DNA of 7,239 nt from contig JABZKC010000026.1 of the NCBI GenBank assembly GCA_015257485.1, positions 1-7,239 on the forward strand, in the 5' to 3' direction. Positions 1 through 4,914 of the stretch are shown in pieces; the stretch's first letter is position 1; each line of letters starts with the position of its first letter. The translations under genes were made by a program, and so were the position numbers. The notes under the pieces were generated by a model. That model ran no database searches, had not been told where the DNA came from, and was given only the letters and a program-made list of their open reading frames with translations. The stretch comes from Nanosynbacter sp. (lineage in GTDB: Bacteria; Patescibacteriota; Saccharimonadia; Saccharimonadales; Saccharimonadaceae).

Positions 1-57
1 CAGGATTGTTCCTTTTTTGTTTTAGGTGTCTTTCTTAATTGTTTAACTGAACCAACA

Positions 58-75
58 ATTTGTCAAAAATTAACA
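58..75. promoter_or_regulatory. Half-operator and possible divergent -35 pair
   Basis: ATTTGTCAA (58-66) is identical to the left arm of the 9-bp inverted repeat at 3214-3222. It is followed after three bases by TTAACA, the -35 box of the rightward promoter. Read on the - strand, TTGACA (61-66) has AACAAT (38-43) exactly 17 bp downstream, so a leftward promoter towards a gene beyond the left edge is possible. The second arm of the palindrome is degenerate here. That this is a regulator site is inferred from the similarity to the second locus. Confidence 0.4.
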
Positions 76-98
76 CACTGCGCTCTTCATTGTATAAT
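70..98 (+). promoter_or_regulatory. Sigma70-type promoter of the CHAP-like gene
   Basis: TTAACA (70-75), a 17-bp spacer, then a perfect TATAAT (93-98). Transcription should start near 105. This leaves a leader of about 45 nt containing the AAGGAGG Shine-Dalgarno site at 134-140. It rules out the TTG at 60 as a start codon, because that would lie upstream of the promoter. Confidence 0.8.
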
Positions 99-149
99 AT
101 ATATATTGGGTATTTTCCCATACAACATGAAAAAAGGAGGGGGGGTATC

Positions 150-770
150 ATGAGTACATTTAAGATTAAAGTAGCAAATTTTTTCGCAAGACAATCTTGT
201 GCTGCCTGGCAGCCTAATCGAATTATTCGCGCAATCTGTCGCCAACTCTATCGTTTCATCATGGAAACTGACGCCAAGGAATATCCTTACGCTGATCTCA
301 AATTTGCCAATTGGCCAGAATCCGACGGTGATTTTTATACCCTGGTTACCGATTCTAGTGGCTTCGTCATTCGGCGTAGTACTAGTTATGTAGCCTGGTT
401 AATGAAAAAATACTGCGGTAATTCACCAAAATTACCTAAACCGTGGACACGTAAACCTGGAGAACATCGCTTCGATGCTAAGCATTGGGGTGAGATTCTC
501 GAGTACAACGGTTGGCAAAAAGTTTCAAGGGCTGAATGGCCGTCATACCGAGATATATTTGATGAGAGGCACTTTATCGGTATAATTACCGACGCAGATG
601 AATTCGGTCTTCTAGTATGGTTTAATAACGCTGGGTTTAATATCACTGGATCTCCTGTTATATGGTTGGTTTCGACCTATAAGGATTTTAAAGAGCAAAA
701 TTTAGAAATTCCTGCCTCTGAAAAATCTGGCATCATCTGGTATCGTGAACCCAAAGTAAAAGACATTTAG
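150..770 (+). CDS. CHAP-fold protein, probably catalytically dead
   Basis: This 206-aa protein has no signal peptide and no membrane segment. The stretch around residues 45-83 (YPYAD, then GF-x-I-x-R-x-x-TSYVAW at 71-83) follows the consensus of CHAP peptidoglycan amidase/peptidase domains, where the motif reads R-x-C-T-S-Y-x-A-W. Residues 108-125 (FDAKHWGEILEYNGW) fit the next CHAP block, and 150-199 fit the C-terminal strands. In active CHAP enzymes Cys and His form the catalytic pair. Here the Cys position is Ser77 (codon AGT, one base from TGT) and the His position appears to be Leu154 (FGLLVW instead of GHVAxV). With no export signal either, it is more likely a binding or structural protein than a wall hydrolase. 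The ATG at 150 is chosen for AAGGAGG ten bases upstream and the promoter at 70-98. A run of seven G (139-145) lies between the SD core and the start. The fold call rests on motif reading and is moderately sure; cellular function is unknown. Confidence 0.6.
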   Translation: MSTFKIKVANFFARQSCAAWQPNRIIRAICRQLYRFIMETDAKEYPYADLKFANWPESDGDFYTLVTDSSGFVIRRSTSYVAWLMKKYCGNSPKLPKPWTRKPGEHRFDAKHWGEILEYNGWQKVSRAEWPSYRDIFDERHFIGIITDADEFGLLVWFNNAGFNITGSPVIWLVSTYKDFKEQNLEIPASEKSGIIWYREPKVKDI

Positions 771-795
771 GTTTACGAAAAATTTGCCACACACC

Positions 796-825
796 TTCAC
801 CTCTCGGGAGAGAGGTGAATTTATT
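796..825 (+). terminator. Perfect 10-bp hairpin after the CHAP-like gene
   Basis: TTCACCTCTC (796-805) and GAGAGGTGAA (810-819) pair perfectly around a GGGA loop and are followed by TTTATT. It lies 25 bases after the stop of the CHAP-like gene and fits an intrinsic terminator with a weak U-tract. It could equally act as an attenuator or stabiliser in front of the hydrolase gene. Confidence 0.6.
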
Positions 826-897
826 GCACCTTACAAATTTGAGGAATTTTTACCGAAACAGCCACTCCACATACTTTACGAAAGGTTAGGTGAATCT

Positions 898-1503
898 ATG
901 TTTACTAACAAAATCAATCTTGCACTCAAAATCGCCGCCAAGGTTCATCAAGGTCAAAACCGCAAGGGAACTGATATTCCATATATCTCTCACCCCGTTG
1001 CCGTCGGCATGATTATTAGTCAATATACCAATGACGAGACCACGATTGTTGCTGGGATCCTGCACGATATTCTTGAAGATGTTAATCCAGGCATCTACTC
1101 TGAGGCCGATATGCGTCGTGATTTTGGCGATGAGATTACCGACATCGTCAAAGATGTTTCAGAACCTAAAACCGCCGGTCAACCCAAGCTACTGTGGAAG
1201 GAACGCAAGAAAAGTTATTTGAAGCGCCTCGGTAGCTCATATTATATTGAGACCTACTTTGTCGTCGCTGCTGATAAAATTCATAATCTTACTGATATTC
1301 TAAAAGATTACGATCAGTTTGGTAATGAAATCTGGCACCGCTTCAATGCTTCAAAGTGGGATATTTTACAATACCATCGAGCTGTTTTTAATCTCATCAG
1401 AAAAGAACCAATACCAATAGAACTTAAGCGTCACCTTGCAGCACTTATAGAGGAGCTAGGAGACATCGTCACGATAAATCCCTATGGTAAAAATTTTTCA
1501 TAA
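898..1503 (+). CDS. Stand-alone (p)ppGpp hydrolase, SpoT/Mesh1-type HD domain
   Basis: This 201-aa protein consists of a single HD hydrolase domain of the RelA/SpoT N-terminal type and ends without a synthetase, TGS or ACT domain. All known metal and substrate residues of that family are visible with matching spacing: RKG at 22-24, H32-P33, H56-D57, E60-D61 (HDILED) and D126 with N130 (AADKIHN). Enzymes of this type remove the 3'-pyrophosphate from (p)ppGpp in the cytosol in a Mn-dependent reaction. As a single-domain protein it belongs with the small alarmone hydrolases; Mesh1 relatives with other substrates such as NADPH cannot be excluded. The ATG at 898 has AGGTG five bases upstream. A TTG at 784 would add 38 residues translated through the perfect hairpin at 796-819 and has no SD, so it was not chosen. 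No clear promoter is seen; TTTACC-N17-TACTTT (849-877) is a weak candidate. A strong terminator follows. Confidence 0.85.
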   Translation: MFTNKINLALKIAAKVHQGQNRKGTDIPYISHPVAVGMIISQYTNDETTIVAGILHDILEDVNPGIYSEADMRRDFGDEITDIVKDVSEPKTAGQPKLLWKERKKSYLKRLGSSYYIETYFVVAADKIHNLTDILKDYDQFGNEIWHRFNASKWDILQYHRAVFNLIRKEPIPIELKRHLAALIEELGDIVTINPYGKNFS

Positions 1504-1512
1504 TCAAGCTAC

Positions 1513-1543
1513 CCCCCTACTTTATCCGTAGGGGGTATTTTTT
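1513..1543 (+). terminator. Intrinsic terminator of the HD hydrolase gene
   Basis: CCCCCTAC (1513-1520) pairs with GTAGGGGG (1528-1535) around a 7-nt loop, followed by TATTTTTT. It begins nine bases after the hydrolase stop. Its tail runs into the stop codon of the convergent - strand gene. There is no T-tract in the opposite direction, so it serves the + strand only. Confidence 0.9.
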
Positions 1544-2028
1544 CAATTTCTATATCTAAAAGTATCATTACTATGATAATTAATTGCTTGACAAACCATA
1601 TCCCTACCAGCATATTTCATGGCGGCCATTTCATCCGAATTAGATTGAGCTTTCTCAGTTGCTACTTGGATGGCTCTATCAAAATAAGCGTCCATCGCTG
1701 TAATCTGCCTCTTAGCCTTCTCTAACTCATCTTCCTGCATCCACTTTACTTCTTCAGGACCCATATTTTCTAGCATATAACGAATATCTGAAGCTTGCTT
1801 AGAGCATTCAAATAACGTACACCATTTTGCGCACTTTTCAGCGTATTTGTATATTGACCTTTCTTTCTGGTATGAAGCTTCACCGTATTTCTTTCTAAAC
1901 TCATCTGTTGGCATGCCGCGGGAAAGTACATCGGCAATATCCGTTGAATAACCCACAATAAATCTGGGCATTACATCAATTCGTCCTTTTTTATACATAG
2001 GATTCCAGGAGTTATTTTTTGTCTTCAT
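1543..2028 (-). CDS. Orphan soluble, mostly helical protein
   Basis: I do not recognise this 161-aa protein. It is soluble and mainly helical, rich in Lys/Glu from about residue 88 to 125. It has a central Cys cluster (KCAKWCTLFEC, about residues 63-73) that might bind metal, although it does not match a standard zinc-finger spacing. There is no signal peptide or membrane segment. The ATG at 2028 overlaps by 17 nt the end of the reading frame upstream (stop TAA at 2012-2014), suggesting translational coupling, but it has no Shine-Dalgarno site. ATG 1971 (142 aa) has AAGGA, at a long spacing of 12 nt, and is the main alternative. A TTG at 2046 is less likely. It is the last gene of a leftward group of orphans and converges with the HD hydrolase, whose terminator touches its stop codon. 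It would be transcribed from the promoter near 2680. Confidence 0.6.
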   Translation of the reverse strand: MKTKNNSWNPMYKKGRIDVMPRFIVGYSTDIADVLSRGMPTDEFRKKYGEASYQKERSIYKYAEKCAKWCTLFECSKQASDIRYMLENMGPEEVKWMQEDELEKAKRQITAMDAYFDRAIQVATEKAQSNSDEMAAMKYAGRDMVCQAINYHSNDTFRYRN

Positions 2029-2206
2029 AATATTTAGCAGAAGCAAATCCAGGAATCTTCAAGCCATACCGAAACTTCAATGGCAGAGCTTTAGTCATAA
2101 TTATATCGTTACCAGAATAGTCTTTACTAACGAAGCTTTCCCCAAATTCCGATGCCTCATCCGGTGCCGTATCTCTCTTCCCATAGACATGTTTCCATTT
2201 GAATTT
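2012..2206 (-). pseudogene. C-terminal part of the orphan gene beyond an in-frame TAG
   Basis: Immediately after the TAG at 2207-2209 the same reading frame stays open for 64 codons, to TAA at 2012-2014. The encoded residues look like ordinary protein (KFKWKHVYGKRD at the start, KIPGFASAKYYEDKK at the end). The stretch has no start codon with an SD site at its beginning. The simplest reading is that codon 145 was once a sense codon, for example TGG (giving M-S-W-K-F-K-W), so the intact gene encoded about 209 residues. Whether this part is still made by readthrough, or is dead, cannot be told from the sequence. The end of this frame overlaps the start of the next gene by 17 nt, as expected for an originally intact operon. 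Confidence 0.65.
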
Positions 2207-2641
2207 CTAGCTCATTTTATCGTTATCGGTATTATAGGTTAAATCAATTGCAAATGGGAGCGTTTCATGATTAGTAGTCTCATTGCTAATCATGCCAATT
2301 ACATCGATATAATTAAAGACATCATCTACTTCGGCAGTAGGGAATGTGACTAATGCCAAATAATCTGGATCATCACCATAAGAATCTTCTTCACTAAACC
2401 ATTCACCACGCTCTACCATATCCGTAAAAGTTATTTCTAGCAGTTTTGCATCAGAACGTTCTCCAACTTTTTTATATTCCGGCGTATGCTTAAAGTCATC
2501 AAGCAGTTTTAGATCTTTTCTAACATCATCAGTCGGATAATTCGACCCTTCAAAATGGCGTGGATTAGGCGTCATCATCGCCAAGATGTTTTCTACACGC
2601 CCATATTCTGTTTTTATTTTCGACGCATTCGGGTTAAGCAT
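2207..2641 (-). CDS. Orphan protein, N-terminal part (truncated by TAG)
   Basis: This acidic 144-aa protein belongs to no family I recognise. Features are an Asp/Glu-rich middle (WFSEEDSYGDDPDYLALVTF, about residues 86-105) and predicted beta strands. No signal peptide or membrane helix is seen. The ATG at 2641 is chosen because GGAGGT lies six bases upstream; the TTG at 2662 would start upstream of that SD. It ends at TAG 2207-2209, but the frame continues in-phase for 64 codons (2012-2206), so this is probably the N-terminal two thirds of a 209-aa protein that suffered a nonsense change. A -10 box lies about 34-44 bases upstream of the start. It is the middle gene of a leftward orphan group. 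Confidence 0.65.
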   Translation of the reverse strand: MLNPNASKIKTEYGRVENILAMMTPNPRHFEGSNYPTDDVRKDLKLLDDFKHTPEYKKVGERSDAKLLEITFTDMVERGEWFSEEDSYGDDPDYLALVTFPTAEVDDVFNYIDVIGMISNETTNHETLPFAIDLTYNTDNDKMS

Positions 2642-2674
2642 ATAATACCTCCAAACAAACAATTACTACTCCTA

Positions 2675-2685
2675 ATTATATTATA
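2675..2685 (-). promoter_or_regulatory. -10 region of the two-gene orphan operon
   Basis: On the - strand two overlapping perfect TATAAT hexamers lie at 2680-2685 and 2675-2680. They are about 40 bases upstream of the ATG at 2641 and its GGAGGT site. No good -35 box is found at 16-18 bp, so this is a -10-only assignment. It sits directly behind the terminator hairpin of the preceding gene, so the two transcription units are separated by only a few bases. Confidence 0.5.
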
Positions 2686-2720
2686 AGAAAATGAAAATGG
2701 CTCGCCTTTAATAGCGAGCC
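2686..2720 (-). terminator. Terminator of the 120-aa orphan gene
   Basis: On the - strand GGCTCGC (2714-2720) pairs with GCGAGCC (2699-2705) around an 8-nt loop. It is followed by ATTTTCATTTTCTT. The seven GC-rich pairs and U-rich tail fit an intrinsic terminator for the gene ending at 2786. Confidence 0.75.
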
Positions 2721-2736
2721 CTTAGGAATCCCTGTT

Positions 2737-2860
2737 CACTCTTATCCCGTTTAAGGAAAATTCTTATCTAATCCATCTAAGGACACTAATGATACGACTC
2801 ACTCTTTTCCTGTTTAAAGAAGAACTCTTCTCCAATCCATCTAAGGACACCAATGACATG
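2737..2860. repeat. Degenerate tandem duplication of a gene 3' end
   Basis: Two copies of about 60 bp lie end to end: 2737-2796 and 2800-2860. Both contain CACTCTT near one end and AATCCATCTAAGGACAC near the other, and the copies are offset by 63-64 bp. The right copy encodes the C-terminus of the 120-aa orphan (HVIGVLRWIGEEF on the - strand). The left copy, downstream of its stop, reads R-I-I-S-V-L-R-W-I-R-stop and carries a single-base deletion. The stop codon of the gene itself (2786-2788) lies in the left copy. It is a relic of a duplication, or of a lost paralogue. Confidence 0.8.
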
Positions 2861-3148
2861 CCGTTCCTGATAATTATGATTTGATGACGCAACCTTAATA
2901 TCAATTATTCCTCTCTCAAAGAGATATTCATCACTAACAACATACATCGTACCGCGCGATTTTGCATCAATGATATCCCTCAATCTATTCCATTCATCGG
3001 TAGAATAGAAGTCCTGATACTTAGCCGCCGAATAACGAACCCCTACTTCAGCAGGACGATCCATACCAGGTATTTCCTGAGACCAAAAGGAAAAGCGATT
3101 GTGTGACTTATTCCAGTCGAGAATAAAATCTTTAAGTGCCTGCTTCAT
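2786..3148 (-). CDS. Orphan 120-aa protein, divergent from the ADP-ribosylglycohydrolase
   Basis: I do not recognise this protein. It is soluble, rich in aromatic residues (FSFW at 19-22, YQDFYSTDEWNRLRD at 44-58) and ends in a predicted strand-helix piece (HVIGVLRWIGEEFFF) with a charged tail. There is no signal peptide or membrane segment. The ATG at 3148 has AAAGGGGG seven bases upstream, a good SD. It is transcribed leftward from a consensus promoter (3194-3222) that shares a palindromic -35 region with the rightward promoter of the ADP-ribosylglycohydrolase, so the two are probably co-regulated. Its last ~20 codons exist a second time as a decayed copy just past the stop. A role linked to ADP-ribosylation is only suggested by position. 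Confidence 0.75.
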   Translation of the reverse strand: MKQALKDFILDWNKSHNRFSFWSQEIPGMDRPAEVGVRYSAAKYQDFYSTDEWNRLRDIIDAKSRGTMYVVSDEYLFERGIIDIKVASSNHNYQERHVIGVLRWIGEEFFFKQEKSESYH

Positions 3149-3193
3149 AAAATTACCCCCTTTCTAAATGTGCATTCTTATAGAATAAATACT

Positions 3194-3222
3194 ATTGTAA
3201 CACAAACTATATTATTTGTCAA
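3194..3222 (-). promoter_or_regulatory. Leftward sigma70 promoter
   Basis: On the - strand TTGACA (3217-3222) is followed by exactly 17 bp and TACAAT (3194-3199). Start of transcription is expected near 3187, giving a leader of about 38 nt before the ATG at 3148. Confidence 0.85.
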
Positions 3223-3237
3223 AATACCTTGACAAAT
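3214..3237. promoter_or_regulatory. Operator-like palindrome joining both -35 boxes
   Basis: ATTTGTCAA (3214-3222) and TTGACAAAT (3229-3237) form a perfect 9-bp inverted repeat around AATACC. Each arm contains the -35 box of one of two opposite promoters. A dimeric regulator bound here would cover both -35 boxes at once. It could also be a by-product of two identical -35 boxes placed back to back, but the match extends three bases beyond each hexamer. Confidence 0.65.
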
Positions 3238-3257
3238 CACTATAAAAATATTACAAT
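3229..3257 (+). promoter_or_regulatory. Rightward sigma70 promoter of the ADP-ribosylglycohydrolase gene
   Basis: TTGACA (3229-3234), 17 bp, TACAAT (3252-3257): the same -35, spacer length and -10 as the leftward promoter. Transcription should start near 3264, leaving a leader of about 97 nt. The in-frame TTG at 3229 is the -35 box itself and cannot be a start codon. Confidence 0.85.
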
Positions 3258-3264
3258 ATATAAA

Positions 3265-3318
3265 TCTCGATGCGAGAAAAACCGTGAAAAATCTGACCCA
3301 AAATTGGTCCCATTTCAC
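3265..3318 (+). promoter_or_regulatory. Structured 5' leader of the ADP-ribosylglycohydrolase mRNA
   Basis: Two hairpins can form in the leader. TCTCG/CGAGA (3265-3269 with 3273-3277) sits right at the predicted 5' end. GTGAAA/TTTCAC (3284-3289 with 3313-3318) encloses GACC/GGTC (3295-3298 with 3306-3309) with a 5/3 internal loop. Neither covers the SD at 3348-3353. A 5' stabiliser or small regulatory leader is possible; no known riboswitch is recognised. Confidence 0.35.
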
Positions 3319-3360
3319 AAAGAATCCCACATCATCACCCAATCGATAGGAGGAGATACT

Positions 3361-4362
3361 ATGGCACATTTAGAGAAAAAGGACATGAAGCAAACAATTC
3401 GTTCCAGCCTTGTCGGCTTTGCTGTTGGCGATGCATTAGGGGCACCCGTTAAGTCTCTAAATCGAAATTTCTTAGAACTCATACCGGTCACTGAGATGCT
3501 GCCTGTCGGCACCCATCATCAACCTGCCGGGACTTGGTCTAATAATACATCCATGACCATCTGTTTAATGCAGTCACTGATCGATCAAAAACGTTTCCAT
3601 TATCACGACATTATGAAGAATTTTGCCAAGTGGTATTTGCATGATGAATTCACTGCCACCAATCTCGCCTTTGATATTGACGACACCTGCAAACGCGCGA
3701 TCGAAAATTACCTCATTGGCGGACACCCCGTCAAATGTGGCCTAAACCATCACGCCAATAATGGCAATGGTTCACTCATGCGCATTTTGCCAGTAGCCTT
3801 CGTTTGTCACAACAACCAAATCACCGGCGAAAAACGTTACGAATTAGTGAAAAATATTTCATCCCTCACCCACGCTCATTCAGTTAGCGTGCTGGGTTGT
3901 CTAATTTACACTAATTTCGTCTGCCACTTACTGGATGGCGATGCTCCAAAAGGGGCTTATCTCAAAACTCAGCTAGATGATTACAGTCAGTTTGAAAAAG
4001 AAGAAATCACTCTATATAGCCGAATTCTGAAAAATGAAATTTATCGCGACATTAAAGGATTTATTCCTTCTTGTAGCTATGTAGTAGATACATTAGAAGC
4101 GGCACTTTGGTCGTTTCTTACTACTGATAGCTTCCAAGATGCTGTGCTTACCGCAGTTAATCTCGGCGATGACACTGACGCGATCGGCGCCCTCACTGGC
4201 TCGCTAGCTGGTATTCAATACGGACTTCGAAGTATTCCAAGAAAATGGAGAACCACACTCAAGCGTGGCCGCTATCTCGTGAATCTCTGCGACCAGTTTG
4301 CTGCAACTGAAATTGACACCACGGATATTGCTCCAGAAGCAACTTCCACTCTACGTTTTTAA
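3361..4362 (+). CDS. ADP-ribosylglycohydrolase (DraG/ARH family) with altered metal site
   Basis: This 333-aa protein is about the usual length for the all-helical DraG/ARH family, cytosolic enzymes that remove ADP-ribose from proteins, nucleic acids or small molecules using two Mg/Mn ions. Family blocks appear in order: GFAVGDALGAPVK (19-31), GTWSNNTSM (57-65), NNGNGSLMRILPVAF (133-147) and LGDDTDAIGALTGSLAGIQYG (268-288). The C-terminal metal motif D270-D271-T272-D273 is intact. The N-terminal one, normally T/S-D-D-T, reads S-N61-N62-T (codons AAT AAT), replacing two acidic ligands. The enzyme may be weakened or inactive, binding ADP-ribose rather than cleaving it, or may use another metal arrangement. 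The ATG at 3361 has AGGAGG seven bases upstream. It is divergently transcribed from an orphan gene through a shared palindromic promoter region and is followed by a strong terminator. No ADP-ribosyltransferase partner was recognised in the window. Confidence 0.88.
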   Translation: MAHLEKKDMKQTIRSSLVGFAVGDALGAPVKSLNRNFLELIPVTEMLPVGTHHQPAGTWSNNTSMTICLMQSLIDQKRFHYHDIMKNFAKWYLHDEFTATNLAFDIDDTCKRAIENYLIGGHPVKCGLNHHANNGNGSLMRILPVAFVCHNNQITGEKRYELVKNISSLTHAHSVSVLGCLIYTNFVCHLLDGDAPKGAYLKTQLDDYSQFEKEEITLYSRILKNEIYRDIKGFIPSCSYVVDTLEAALWSFLTTDSFQDAVLTAVNLGDDTDAIGALTGSLAGIQYGLRSIPRKWRTTLKRGRYLVNLCDQFAATEIDTTDIAPEATSTLRF

Positions 4363-4410
4363 CCCACCAACCTCAATCGGCTTGGTGCTTGGCTTCACTA
4401 TTTTCTCACT

Positions 4411-4442
4411 AAACTCCCGAAAATCTCGGGAGTTTATTTTTT
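4411..4442 (+). terminator. Terminator of the ADP-ribosylglycohydrolase gene
   Basis: AAACTCCCGA (4411-4420) pairs perfectly with TCGGGAGTTT (4426-4435) around a 5-nt loop, followed by ATTTTTT. There is no T-tract on the other strand. Confidence 0.92.
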
Positions 4443-4472
4443 CTAAAACCCGAACCTTTACTTGTTGCCAAT

Positions 4473-4495
4473 AAAAAACCCCGAAACTATCGGGG
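4473..4495 (-). terminator. Terminator of the - strand non-coding RNA
   Basis: On the - strand CCCCGA (4490-4495) pairs with TCGGGG (4479-4484) around TAGTT, directly followed by TTTTTT. No - strand open reading frame lies upstream of it, so it must end a non-coding transcript. It faces the + strand terminator at 4411-4442, closing two convergent units. Confidence 0.85.
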
Positions 4496-4584
4496 CAGAT
4501 CGACTTTAAAAGTCGAGAAAATATGTTACTGTCACTACTAAGTGAGCGACCGACTCCGTACTATTAATACGGTAGACGTAAAGC

Positions 4585-4914
4585 AAACAGGGAATGGAAA
4601 CAAGTGACTTTTGGTAAAAACTTTAGAACTAGTTAAACCCGTTATGTTGTATGTACTTTTTGAAAGGTTGGTATGTTTTTTGCGCTACGTGGCTCAAAAC
4701 ACTCGGCCAACGACTATCTCATCTCGGAAAAATCTACTTAATCTCTCAACGAAAATCTGTGAATTTACACAGCCCTCCGCCTAATAGCATTTCGATTATC
4801 CTTTCAGGCCGAAGTGTGGTACTTCCTCTCCAATCTGCATGTGATGCAAAATTAAGTATGGTTAATTCAGCCTAGTAAGGCTCTCTTAACCTGGTTAAGT
4901 TTCCATTCCTGTTT
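4585..4914. repeat. Long-range inverted repeat (closing helix)
   Basis: AAACAGGGAATGGAAAC (4585-4601) and GTTTCCATTCCTGTTT (4899-4914) are complementary over 16 bp with one extra G. The arms are 297 bases apart. I read them as the closing stem of the - strand RNA. Terminal inverted repeats of a small non-autonomous element are an alternative, but no flanking target duplication or transposase trace was seen. Confidence 0.75.

Noticed and set aside
60..149. TTG start extending the CHAP-like gene by 30 codons
   Set aside because: It lies upstream of the consensus promoter and lacks an SD, while ATG 150 has a strong one.
784..897. TTG start extending the HD hydrolase by 38 codons
   Set aside because: The extension would be translated through the perfect hairpin at 796-819, has no SD and lies outside the HD domain.
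1588..1616. TTGACA-N17-CATATT resembling a + strand promoter
   Set aside because: It is inside the coding region of a - strand gene, has a poor -10, and no + strand gene follows.
2207..2209. Alternative genetic code with TAG as a sense codon
   Set aside because: The CHAP-like, 120-aa orphan and YolD-like genes end in TAG with no meaningful continuation, and no suppressor tRNA is seen.
4651..4875. Open frame of 74 codons on the + strand in the long intergenic region
   Set aside because: It has no SD and no promoter at a suitable distance, its composition is unlike neighbouring genes, and it lies antisense to the structured RNA.
4585..4914. Terminal inverted repeats of a MITE or IS remnant
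   Set aside because: No target-site duplication or transposase fragment is seen, and the - strand promoter and terminator outside the arms fit an RNA gene better.
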